Below are positions 1-5,777 of a stretch of 8,390 nucleotides of DNA, piece after piece. Positions within the stretch are counted from its first letter, which is position 1. Each line of letters begins with the position of its first letter. Position numbers and translations under genes: made by a program. A model generated the notes under the pieces. The model searched no databases and was not told the origin of the DNA. It saw only the letters and a list, made by a program, of their open reading frames with translations. The stretch is from contig JAEWEI010000235.1 in NCBI GenBank assembly GCA_023389545.1, forward strand, positions 1 to 8,390. Reading direction: 5' to 3'. The stretch comes from Actinomycetes bacterium. GTDB lineage: Bacteria > Actinomycetota > Actinomycetes > Actinomycetales > Cellulomonadaceae.

Positions 1-525
1 GCCCCGCAGCGCCGCTCGGTGATCTTCGAGGTCACCGTCCGGCTGCTGTTCCACACGATGGTCGTCTACTCGCTGTTCCTGCTGTTCTCCGGGCACAACT
101 CCCCGGGCGGCGGGTTCGCCGCGGGCCTCATCAGCGGCGTCGCCCTGGTGACCCGGTACCTCGCGGGCGGCCGCTACGAGCTGGGCGAGGCGGCGCCGGT
201 GCAGCCGGGCCTGCTGCTCGGCAGCGGGCTGTTCCTGTCCGCCGGCGTGGGCATCTTCGCGTTGTTCGCGGGCGGCTCGGTGCTGCAGTCCTGGATGATC
301 GACTTCCACCTGCCCGTCCTCGGCGACGTGCACCTGGTGACGTCCCTGTTCTTCGACGTGGGCGTGTACCTGGTGGTGATCGGGCTGGTACTCGACATCC
401 TGCGCAGCCTCGGCGCGGAGATCGACCAGCAGGCCGAGCAGGGCGACGGCCCGGACTCCTACGACGACATGCCCGTCCTGCTGCCGCAGGGTCCCGGCCC
501 CGCCGAGACGGGAGGCGCCCGATGA
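1..525 (+). CDS. mnhA: Na+/H+ antiporter subunit A, C-terminal MnhB-like domain (5' partial)
   Basis: The frame is open from base 1 to the TGA at 523-525, giving 174 visible residues. They match the MnhB/MrpB domain: a membrane segment with FHTMVVYSLFLLFSGHNSPG (window residues 16-35), then GGGFAAGL and RYLAGG, two more hydrophobic stretches, and VTSLFFDVGVYLVVIG near residues 112-127. In actinobacteria this domain is commonly fused to the C-terminus of the large MnhA subunit, which carries the NuoL-like ion channel. The APQRRS stretch before the GTG at 19 stays in frame and no Shine-Dalgarno is visible there, so I read this as the end of a fused A-B protein. A free-standing mnhB starting at 19 cannot be fully excluded, because only 18 upstream bases are present. 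The last 35 or so residues are a hydrophilic tail. The stop overlaps the mnhC start by 4 bases (ATGA). Confidence 0.85.
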   Translation, partial: APQRRSVIFEVTVRLLFHTMVVYSLFLLFSGHNSPGGGFAAGLISGVALVTRYLAGGRYELGEAAPVQPGLLLGSGLFLSAGVGIFALFAGGSVLQSWMIDFHLPVLGDVHLVTSLFFDVGVYLVVIGLVLDILRSLGAEIDQQAEQGDGPDSYDDMPVLLPQGPGPAETGGAR

Positions 526-1082
526 CCATCGACATGAGCCCCAACATCGTGCTGGTGGTGGTCATCGCCGTGCTGTTCACGGTGGGCGTCTACCTGCTGC
601 TCGAGCGCAGCCTCTCGCGGGTGCTGATCGGCGTGATCCTCATCGGCAACGGCGCGAACCTGCTGTTCCTCATCGCGGGCGGCGCGGCCGGCGCCCCGCC
701 CATCGTCGGGGACGCGCCCGTCTCCGAGATGAGCGACCCGCTGCCGCAGGCGATGGTGCTGACGGCCATCGTCATCACGCTCGGCATGACGGCGTTCCTG
801 CTGGCCATGGCCTACCGCTCATGGCAGCTCCACCGCCATGACGAGGTGCAGGACGACGTCGAGGACCGCCGTATCGCGCGGCTCGCGGCCATCGACGAGC
901 ACGCCTTCACCGACCGCGACACCGAGGACGCCGGCGAGACGCTGGACGACGAGGCCGCGGAGACCCGAGACGAGACGGACGAGGTGCTCCGGGGTGCGGA
1001 GCCCGCCCCGTCGCCTGGACGCGCAGGGCCGGACGACGCCAGTGGCGACGCCGGACCAGCCGACCCTGAGGAGCGCCCGTGA
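522..1082 (+). CDS. mnhC: Na+/H+ antiporter subunit C (NuoK-like)
   Basis: This small membrane subunit of the Mnh/Mrp cation/proton antiporter is homologous to NuoK of complex I. It has 186 residues with three hydrophobic segments (about 9-27, 33-52, 78-99). Family hallmarks are IGNGANLLFL at 41-50 and DPLPQAMVLTAIVIT from residue 72. The start is ATG 522, overlapping the previous stop as ATGA, with GGAGG at 511-515 six bases upstream. The conserved part ends near residue 105. The remaining 80 or so residues are a strongly acidic, probably disordered tail rich in D and E, longer than in the typical subunit C of about 110-130 residues. The stop at 1080-1082 overlaps the mnhD start. The assignment is secure from motifs and gene order; the role of the tail is unknown. 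Confidence 0.93.
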   Translation: MTIDMSPNIVLVVVIAVLFTVGVYLLLERSLSRVLIGVILIGNGANLLFLIAGGAAGAPPIVGDAPVSEMSDPLPQAMVLTAIVITLGMTAFLLAMAYRSWQLHRHDEVQDDVEDRRIARLAAIDEHAFTDRDTEDAGETLDDEAAETRDETDEVLRGAEPAPSPGRAGPDDASGDAGPADPEERP

Positions 1083-2668
1083 TGAACGACCCGACGTGGC
1101 TGGTGCCGCTGCCCGTCGTGGTGCCGCTGTTCGGCGCCGGGCTGGCGCTGGCGTTGTACCGCAAGCCACGCGCGCAGCGCGCGATCAGCGTGATCGCGCT
1201 GACCATGGTGCTGATCGCCTCCGCGACGCTGCTGGTGCTGGCCGACAACGGCCCGCTGGTGATCGACGTGGGCGGCTGGGCGGCCCCGGTGGGGATCGAC
1301 CTCGTCGCGGACCGGTTGTCCGCGCTGATGCTCACCATCTCCAGCGCCGTCACCCTGGCGGTGCTGCTGTACTCGCTGGCCGAGGGCGAGGCGGACGGCG
1401 ACGAGGCGGCGCCCGTCTCGATCTACCACCCGACGTACCTGGTGCTGACGGCGGGCGTCGCGAACGCGTTCCTCTCGGGCGACCTGTTCAACATCTACGT
1501 CGGCTTCGAGATCCTGCTGGCCGCCTCCTACGTGCTGCTGACGCTCGGCGGCACTGGCGAGCGGATCCGGGCGGGCAGCATCTACGTCGTCGTGGCGTTG
1601 CTGTCGTCGGTGCTGTTCCTCATCGCCATCGCGATGGTCTACGCCGCGACGGGCACCGTGAACCTCGCCCAGCTCGCCGTCCGCCTGCCGGAGATCGACC
1701 CCGGGGTGCGGCTGGTGCTGCAGATCATGCTGCTCGTGGCGTTCGGCATCAAGGCGGCCATCTTCCCCTTGTCCGCGTGGTTGCCGGACTCCTACCCGAC
1801 GGCCCCCGCGCCGGTCACCGCGGTGTTCGCGGGCTTGCTGACCAAGGTCGGCGTCTACGCGATCATCCGCACCCAGACCCTGCTGTTCCCCGACGGCATG
1901 GCCGACGACGTGCTGATGTGGGCGGCGCTCGCGACGATGCTGATCGGCATCCTGGGCGCTGTGGCGCAGGACGACATCAAACGTCTGCTGTCGTTCACGC
2001 TGGTCAGCCACATCGGCTACATGATCTTCGGCATCGCCCTGTCCACCACGATGGGCTGGACGGCGTCGATCTACTACGTGGCGCACCACATCACCGTGCA
2101 GACGGCGCTGTTCCTCGTGGTCGGGCTGATCGAGCGCCGCGGCGGCTCCACCAGCCTCGACCGGCTGGGGGGACTCGCCAAGCTCGCGCCGGTGCTCGCG
2201 ATCCTGTTCTTCATCCCGGCGATGAACCTGTCGGGCATCCCGCCGCTGTCCGGGTTCCTCGGCAAGGTGGGCCTGCTGCAGGCTGGCGTCGCGGTGGGCA
2301 CCCCTCTCGCGTACACGCTCGTGGTCGGCGGCGTGGTGACCTCGTTGCTGACGCTGTACGCCCTGGTCAAGGCCTGGAACAAGGCGTTCTGGCAGACGCC
2401 GCCCGCCGAGCTGCCCGACACGCGGCTGCCCGGCGGGATGATCGGCCCGACGGCGGCCCTGGTCGGCCTGGGCCTGGCCCTGACTGTCGCGGGCGGGCCG
2501 CTGTACGCCTACACCGAGCGCGCCGCAGTCGCGTTGCAGGAGCGCTCGCCGTACATCGACGCGGTGCTGCCCGATGGCGAGCGGGGCGCAGGGGAGTCGG
2601 CCGACGCGGTCTCCGAGCAGACGCCCGCCGACCTGAAGCCGACCGAGGGCCCGGAGGTGCGCCCGTGA
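1082..2668 (+). CDS. mnhD: Na+/H+ antiporter subunit D (NuoM/NuoN-like)
   Basis: A proton/cation-conducting subunit of the Mrp antiporter, 528 residues, with about fourteen hydrophobic segments typical of the NuoM/NuoN family. Conserved polar membrane residues are present: Glu143 in YVGFEILLAASY, Lys224 in FGIKAAIFPLSAWLPDSYPT, and Lys255 in GLLTKVGVYAIIRTQ. By comparison with studied MrpD proteins, the first two correspond to the essential Glu and Lys of the ion path. Two starts are possible: GTG 1079, or ATG 1082 immediately after it. GAGGAG at 1068-1073 lies 8 bases from the ATG but only 5 from the GTG, so I chose the ATG; the protein differs by one residue. The start overlaps the mnhC stop. 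The last 35 or so residues form a hydrophilic tail rich in acidic residues and proline. The stop overlaps the mnhE start by 4 bases. Confidence 0.95.
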   Translation: MNDPTWLVPLPVVVPLFGAGLALALYRKPRAQRAISVIALTMVLIASATLLVLADNGPLVIDVGGWAAPVGIDLVADRLSALMLTISSAVTLAVLLYSLAEGEADGDEAAPVSIYHPTYLVLTAGVANAFLSGDLFNIYVGFEILLAASYVLLTLGGTGERIRAGSIYVVVALLSSVLFLIAIAMVYAATGTVNLAQLAVRLPEIDPGVRLVLQIMLLVAFGIKAAIFPLSAWLPDSYPTAPAPVTAVFAGLLTKVGVYAIIRTQTLLFPDGMADDVLMWAALATMLIGILGAVAQDDIKRLLSFTLVSHIGYMIFGIALSTTMGWTASIYYVAHHITVQTALFLVVGLIERRGGSTSLDRLGGLAKLAPVLAILFFIPAMNLSGIPPLSGFLGKVGLLQAGVAVGTPLAYTLVVGGVVTSLLTLYALVKAWNKAFWQTPPAELPDTRLPGGMIGPTAALVGLGLALTVAGGPLYAYTERAAVALQERSPYIDAVLPDGERGAGESADAVSEQTPADLKPTEGPEVRP

Positions 2669-3252
2669 GCCCGTCACGTCGCAGGTCGCTGATCCGGCAG
2701 TGGCCCACCATCGTGTGGCTGGCCTTCGTCTGGGTGCTGCTCTGGGGCCGCCCGACAGTCGCGAACGCGGTGATCGGGCTGGTGCTGGGCGCCGTGGTGA
2801 CGGCGACGCTGCGGATGACGCCGATCGCTTTCCACGGGAAGGTGCGCCCGCTGGGCCTGCTGCACCTCATCGCGCGGTTCGCGATCGACCTGGTGCGCGC
2901 CTCGTTCGAGGTGAGCTGGGTCGCCCTGCGGCCGCGCCACGTGCCGCATGGCGCGGTGATCGGCGTGCAACTCCGTAGCCACTCCGACCTCTACCTCACG
3001 CTCACGGCCGAGCTGTGCTCCCTGGTGCCGGGCTCGCTGGTGGTCGAGGCGCACCGGCTCACCGGGAAGCTGTACCTGCACGTGCTGGACGTCGAGCAGT
3101 CCGGCGGCGTCGAGGCGGCCCGCCAGGCGGTGCTGGACCAGGAGGAGCGGGTGCTGCGCGCGCTCGCGTCAGATGACGAGCTGCGCCAGGCCGGGTTGCC
3201 GCTGCGGCCCACGCGCCGCCGGGGACGACGTGTGGAAGGGGTGAGCGCATGA
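2665..3252 (+). CDS. mnhE: Na+/H+ antiporter subunit E
   Basis: Subunit E of the Mrp antiporter, 195 residues. The start is GTG 2665, overlapping the mnhD stop as GTGA, with GGAGG at 2653-2657 seven bases upstream. The same frame stays open far upstream inside mnhD, so a longest-frame caller would misplace this start by over 1.8 kb. The N-terminus has two hydrophobic segments (about 14-27 and 31-49) with the WGRPTVANAVIGLVLG pattern usual for MnhE. A third amphipathic stretch, LLHLIARFAIDLVRASFEVS, follows near residues 68-87. The soluble C-terminal domain carries LRSHSDLYLTLTAELCSLVP from residue 103 and LYLHVLD near 136, both family signatures. The final 45 or so residues are charged and arginine-rich at the very end. 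MnhE is needed for complex stability or activity in studied systems, but its exact task is not settled. Confidence 0.92.
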   Translation: MSPSRRRSLIRQWPTIVWLAFVWVLLWGRPTVANAVIGLVLGAVVTATLRMTPIAFHGKVRPLGLLHLIARFAIDLVRASFEVSWVALRPRHVPHGAVIGVQLRSHSDLYLTLTAELCSLVPGSLVVEAHRLTGKLYLHVLDVEQSGGVEAARQAVLDQEERVLRALASDDELRQAGLPLRPTRRRGRRVEGVSA

Positions 3253-3644
3253 GCGGCTGGGTGGTGATCCTGTGCGGCGCGCTGCTGCTGGCCGGCTGCG
3301 TCCTCGCCGTCATCCGCATCGAGAAGGGCCCGTCGATGCTCGACCGGACCATCGCGCTCGACATCGTGGTGGCGACCATGATCTCCGCGGGGGCTCTGTA
3401 CGCCGCCGTGCAGCGGCGCGCCGACATCGTGCCGATCCTGGTGGCGCTCGCGCTGGTCGGCTTCGTCGCGTCGGTGACGATCGCGCGGTTCGCCGCCGTG
3501 GAGCCGGAGGGCGAGGGCCGGGTGCGCACCCGCGAGGAGATCGCCGCCGAGGAGCTCGAGCGGATGCGCCGCGAGAACGCGGCCGGGCCGAGCGCCGACC
3601 CGGAGGACCAGGACGGCGCCGAGTCGCAGGGCGGGGTCCGATGA
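3249..3644 (+). CDS. mnhF: Na+/H+ antiporter subunit F
   Basis: Small membrane subunit of the Mrp antiporter, 131 residues. Three hydrophobic helices lie at about residues 4-24, 34-54 and 59-82. The family motif is in the first loop, RIEKGPSMLDRTIALD at 23-38, including the conserved Asp32. Start ATG 3249 overlaps the mnhE stop as ATGA, and the purine-rich GGAAGGGG at 3234-3241 is its likely ribosome-binding site. The canonical protein would end near residue 85-90. Here about 45 extra residues follow, beginning with a charged, probably helical stretch (EEIAAEELERMRRENAAG) and ending in an acidic tail. The stop overlaps mnhG by 4 bases, implying coupled translation. Confidence 0.93.
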   Translation: MSGWVVILCGALLLAGCVLAVIRIEKGPSMLDRTIALDIVVATMISAGALYAAVQRRADIVPILVALALVGFVASVTIARFAAVEPEGEGRVRTREEIAAEELERMRRENAAGPSADPEDQDGAESQGGVR

Positions 3645-4078
3645 GCATCGAGTGGCTGACGGTGGCCGATGTGGTCGCCTCCGTGTGCCTGATCGGCGGC
3701 GCGTTCCTCGCGTTCGCCGCCGGCGTGGGCGTGCTGCGCTTCCCCGACCTGCTGTCCCGCATGCACGCGGGCACCAAGCCACAGGTGCTGGGGCTCGTGC
3801 TGGTGCTGATCGGGTTGGCGCTGCGCCTGGGACCAGGGCCTGAGGTGGGGGCGCTCGTCCTCGTGGTGCTGTTCCAGCTCATCACGGCGCCCGTGGCCGC
3901 CCACATGGTGGGCCGGGCCGGCTACCGCACGGGCAAGGTCCGCAAGGACCTGCTGGTGGTGGACGAGCTCACCATCGACCAGGCGCGCGCCGACAGCGCC
4001 GAGCCGCAGAACGTCGCCCCGCCGGTGCCGGACAACGAGCAGCGGCCCGACGCCGGCGAGAAGCCCGACTTCGACTGA
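3641..4078 (+). CDS. mnhG: Na+/H+ antiporter subunit G
   Basis: Last gene of the antiporter operon, encoding a 145-residue membrane subunit. Three hydrophobic segments lie at about residues 7-31, 48-62 and 68-86. The diagnostic MnhG motif spans residues 33-46, RFPDLLSRMHAGTK, directly followed by PQVLGL. The start is ATG 3641, overlapping the mnhF stop as ATGA. The frame is open upstream to 3272 within mnhF, but that part is a shadow. No good Shine-Dalgarno is visible (only G-rich sequence at 3628-3636), so translation probably depends on coupling to mnhF. The tail after about residue 100 is hydrophilic and ends in acidic residues (KPDFD). No further antiporter gene follows; the next gene lies on the opposite strand 38 bp away. 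Confidence 0.93.
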   Translation: MSIEWLTVADVVASVCLIGGAFLAFAAGVGVLRFPDLLSRMHAGTKPQVLGLVLVLIGLALRLGPGPEVGALVLVVLFQLITAPVAAHMVGRAGYRTGKVRKDLLVVDELTIDQARADSAEPQNVAPPVPDNEQRPDAGEKPDFD

Positions 4079-4087
4079 GCGCCGGGC

Positions 4088-4111
4088 CGGGACGCGTCGG
4101 GGTCAGTCCCG
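4088..4111. terminator. Possible bidirectional hairpin between convergent genes
   Basis: CGGGAC (4088-4093) and GTCCCG (4106-4111) are perfect inverted repeats around a 12-base loop, in the 38-bp gap between the convergent mnhG and DUF4235 stops. An alternative pairing, ACGCG (4092-4096) with CGCGT (4110-4114), competes with it. There is no T-run on either strand, so this is not a classical intrinsic terminator. Actinobacterial terminators often lack a clear T-tract, and the position suits one serving both directions, but short GC-rich dyads also arise by chance here. Confidence 0.3.
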
Positions 4112-4116
4112 CGTGA

Positions 4117-4398
4117 TCAGGCCGGGGTGAGGCGGTTGCGGTTCACCCGCGAGGCGAAGGTCTTGGTGCCGCGCGTGGCGAGCACCCGGGACACCGCCAC
4201 CAGGGCACCCGTGGCAGCCGCGGCCGCCACCAGCTCGCCCAGGCCGGAGTCGCCCTCGTCGTCGGGGCTCGGAGGCTGGTGCCCGCTGGCCGCCTTCCAT
4301 GCCGCGTTGATCGCCTTGTGCGCGACCCATGCCGCCGCGAGGGCGACGACCGTGCCGGCGACCTTGGCGAGCATCGACTCGTGCTGCTCGTCGTTCAC
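4117..4398 (-). CDS. DUF4235 small membrane protein
   Basis: A 93-residue protein of the uncharacterised DUF4235 family, common in actinobacteria. The pattern I recognise is LAKVAGTVVALAAAWVAHKA at residues 10-29, then INAAWKAASGHQPP (30-43), an acidic linker (44-55), and a second hydrophobic helix ending VSRVLATRGTKTF (69-81). So there are two membrane helices, one per half, joined by a short charged loop. The start is GTG at 4398 (reading leftward), with AGGAGGT (4408-4402) just upstream. The spacing is short, 3-4 bases. The ATG at 4374 would remove eight residues but has no ribosome-binding site. The frame is open upstream through the riboswitch region, but that part is not plausible coding. 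It is transcribed convergently to mnhG and divergently from the thiamine operon. Function is unknown, and nothing here links it firmly to either neighbour. Confidence 0.85.
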   Translation of the reverse strand: MNDEQHESMLAKVAGTVVALAAAWVAHKAINAAWKAASGHQPPSPDDEGDSGLGELVAAAAATGALVAVSRVLATRGTKTFASRVNRNRLTPA

Positions 4399-4434
4399 TG
4401 GACCTCCTGGGGTGGGGCTGGTCGTGGATGCTGC

Positions 4435-4457
4435 ACACCGTACGCGCGGTGTAAGGT
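4435..4457 (+). promoter_or_regulatory. Candidate thiBPQ promoter -10 with overlapping dyad
   Basis: TAAGGT at 4452-4457 fits the actinobacterial TAnnnT -10 pattern. It would place transcription start near 4463-4465, just ahead of the first riboswitch helix at 4468, which is where a leader should begin. No good -35 hexamer is seen 16-19 bases upstream. Immediately upstream, ACACCG (4435-4440) and CGGTGT (4447-4452) form a perfect 6-bp inverted repeat around TACGCG, touching the -10 box. It could be an operator. On the minus strand TACGGT (4442-4437) could similarly act as a -10 for the DUF4235 gene, so both divergent promoters may share this spot. Confidence 0.4.
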
Positions 4458-4467
4458 CGCCGCTGAA

Positions 4468-4583
4468 CGACAGGGGAGCGCCACAGCCCTTCCGGCACAT
4501 GCCGATGGGGCGCAGGGCGCTGAGAGTGCGGGCCGTCCGCAGACCCTCGAACCTGATCCGGGTCACACCGGCGTAGGGAGTCG
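4468..4583 (+). ncRNA. TPP riboswitch (THI element)
   Basis: A thiamine pyrophosphate-sensing aptamer in the leader of thiBPQ. The outer helix P1 pairs CGAC (4468-4471) with GTCG (4580-4583). The 5' P2 strand AGGGGAGC lies at 4472-4479. An extended P3 pairs GCGCC (4478-4482) with GGCGC (4516-4520) and contains an inner CGGCA/TGCCG hairpin at about 4491-4504. The invariant CTGAGA is at 4520-4525, followed by a small optional TGCGG/CCGCA hairpin (4527-4541). The other invariant block is ACCTGATC (4551-4558). P5 pairs CCGG (4558-4561) with CCGG (4568-4571), and GCGTAGGGA closes at 4571-4579. All hallmark TPP-binding segments are present in order. High TPP should stabilise this fold and lower expression of the uptake operon. 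This confirms that the downstream ABC genes concern thiamine rather than iron or other ligands of related transporters. Confidence 0.96.
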
Positions 4584-4592
4584 GGCTTCTCA

Positions 4593-4629
4593 GTCCCGTC
4601 GTCGTCGGCCACGGCGAGCGCCGCGGGAC
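4593..4629 (+). promoter_or_regulatory. Leader stem downstream of the TPP aptamer
   Basis: GTCCCG (4593-4598) pairs perfectly with CGGGAC (4624-4629), enclosing a smaller CGGC/GCCG hairpin (4612-4623). CCCG (4595-4598) could instead pair with CGGG (4582-4585), which overlaps the 3' strand of riboswitch helix P1. The two pairings exclude each other, as expected of a switching segment. No T-run follows, so it does not look like an intrinsic terminator. The role is inferred from position and pairing only. Confidence 0.4.
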
Positions 4630-4647
4630 CGGTGGCGTCGGTGACCC

Positions 4648-4665
4648 CCTCCTGCATATGGGAGG
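4648..4665 (+). promoter_or_regulatory. Hairpin sequestering the thiB Shine-Dalgarno
   Basis: CCTCC (4648-4652) is exactly complementary to GGAGG (4661-4665), with the 8-base loop TGCATATG. GGAGG is the thiB ribosome-binding site, eight bases before ATG 4674. This is a compact anti-Shine-Dalgarno hairpin and the best candidate for the riboswitch output, acting on translation initiation. In the ligand-free state AGGGG of the aptamer P2 strand (4472-4476) could pair with CCCCT (4646-4650) and free the site. That competing pairing is inference. Confidence 0.6.
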
Positions 4666-4673
4666 AACTCGCA

Positions 4674-5777
4674 ATGCCACGCATCACCAGCGCCCGTCCG
4701 TACGGGCGCCCACACCGGTCAGCCGCGCTCACGGGGGTGGCCCTCGCCGCCGCGACGGCGCTCGCGCTGACCGCCTGCTCGGCCATCGACAGTGGGGACG
4801 ACGCGTCCAGCACCCCCGCGCAGACCGTCACCCTCGTCACGCACGACTCGTTCGCCTTGAGCGACGGGTTGATCGACGCGTTCGAGGCGGAGTCCGGCCT
4901 GACGGTGGAGATCGTCACCCCGGGCGACGGCGGCTCGCTGGTCAACCAGCTCGTCCTGACCAAGGACGCCCCGCTGGGCGACGCGGTGTTCGGCATCGAC
5001 AACTCGTTCGCGTCACGCGCCATCGACGCGGGTGTGCTCGCGCCGTACGCGTCACAGGCCCCGGCGGCGGCCGACGCGGCGCAGTACGCGCCGGACGACG
5101 CCGGCTCCCTCACGGCCGTCGACGTCGGGGACGTGTGCCTCAACATCGACGACACGTGGTTCGCCGAGCACGGGCAGCAGCCCCCGGCCACCCTCGAGGA
5201 CCTGACGAAGCCCGAGTACAAGGACCAGCTCGTGGTGACCAACGCCGCGACGTCCTCCCCGGGCCTGGCGTTCCTGCTGGCCACGATCGGCGCATTCGGC
5301 GAGGACGGCTGGCAGGGGTACTGGGACCAGCTCCAGGCGAACGGCCTCAAGGTCGTCGAGAGCTGGTCGGACGCCTACGACGTCGACTTCTCCGGCGGCA
5401 GCGGGCAGGGCCAGCGGCCCATCGTGCTGTCCTACGCGTCCTCGCCGCCGTTCACCGTGCCGGAGGGCGGATCGGAGCCCACCACCTCGGCGCTGCTCGA
5501 CACGTGCTTCCGCCAGGTGGAGTACGCCGGGGTGCTGGCGAACGCCCAGAACCCCGAGGGCGCCCAGCAGCTGGTGGACTTCTTGCTGTCCGACGAGGTG
5601 CAGGCCGACATCCCGGGCTCCATGTACATGTACCCGGTGAGCGGCTCCGTCGAGCTGCCCGCCGAATGGGCCCAGTGGGCGCCGCTGTCCGACGCGCCGT
5701 TCCAGGTGGCGCCCGCGGACATCGAGCAGCACCGTGACGAGTGGATCAGGGCATGGACGGACATCGTCACGCGCTGA
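4674..5777 (+). CDS. thiB: Thiamine ABC transporter substrate-binding lipoprotein
   Basis: Captures thiamine or its phosphates outside the membrane and delivers them to ThiP/ThiQ. It has 367 residues from ATG 4674, preceded by GGAGG at 4661-4665. An in-frame GTG at 4632 is rejected because it lies in the riboswitch leader. The N-terminus is a lipoprotein signal: basic residues, a hydrophobic stretch (17-32), then the lipobox LTAC, with Cys35 lipidated. The mature domain shows ThiB hallmarks in order: THDSF (56-60), FGIDN (106-110), TSSPGL (193-198), SWSDAY (230-235), LSYASSPP (252-259) and MYMYPV (317-322). These align with the E. coli ThiB segments YDSF, DNN, TSTPGL, WSEAY, LSYTTSP and MYPV. 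A Ser/Asp-rich linker (36-51) separates the lipid anchor from the fold. Related iron-binding proteins share the fold, but the motifs and the TPP riboswitch favour thiamine. Confidence 0.95.
   Translation: MPRITSARPYGRPHRSAALTGVALAAATALALTACSAIDSGDDASSTPAQTVTLVTHDSFALSDGLIDAFEAESGLTVEIVTPGDGGSLVNQLVLTKDAPLGDAVFGIDNSFASRAIDAGVLAPYASQAPAAADAAQYAPDDAGSLTAVDVGDVCLNIDDTWFAEHGQQPPATLEDLTKPEYKDQLVVTNAATSSPGLAFLLATIGAFGEDGWQGYWDQLQANGLKVVESWSDAYDVDFSGGSGQGQRPIVLSYASSPPFTVPEGGSEPTTSALLDTCFRQVEYAGVLANAQNPEGAQQLVDFLLSDEVQADIPGSMYMYPVSGSVELPAEWAQWAPLSDAPFQVAPADIEQHRDEWIRAWTDIVTR

Noticed and set aside
838..2664. Long plus-strand open frame upstream of, and in frame with, mnhE
   Set aside because: It overlaps mnhC and mnhD in another frame, and its translation is arginine/alanine/glycine-rich low-complexity sequence. 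Only the part from 2665 is real.
812..2677. A 621-codon open frame on the minus strand opposite mnhC and mnhD
   Set aside because: It is antisense to clear Mrp subunits; its product is R/H/Q/G/D-rich with no recognisable fold, as expected for an antisense frame in very GC-rich DNA.
4593..4629. Stem after the riboswitch as an intrinsic terminator
   Set aside because: No T-run follows, and a second hairpin directly covers the thiB ribosome-binding site, so translational control explains the leader better.
4632..4673. GTG 4632 as an earlier in-frame thiB start
   Set aside because: It would put 14 residues ahead of the lipoprotein signal, lies within the regulatory leader, and lacks a ribosome-binding site; ATG 4674 has GGAGG at ideal spacing.
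4103..5350. Long minus-strand open frame covering the DUF4235 region, riboswitch and thiB
   Set aside because: It runs antisense through a TPP riboswitch and thiB motifs and is in a different frame from the DUF4235 gene; no family resemblance.
4658..5737. Open frame from ATG 4658, in the loop of the Shine-Dalgarno hairpin, overlapping thiB
   Set aside because: Its product is arginine-rich and featureless, while the thiB frame holds all the binding-protein motifs. The ATG precedes the ribosome-binding site rather than following it.
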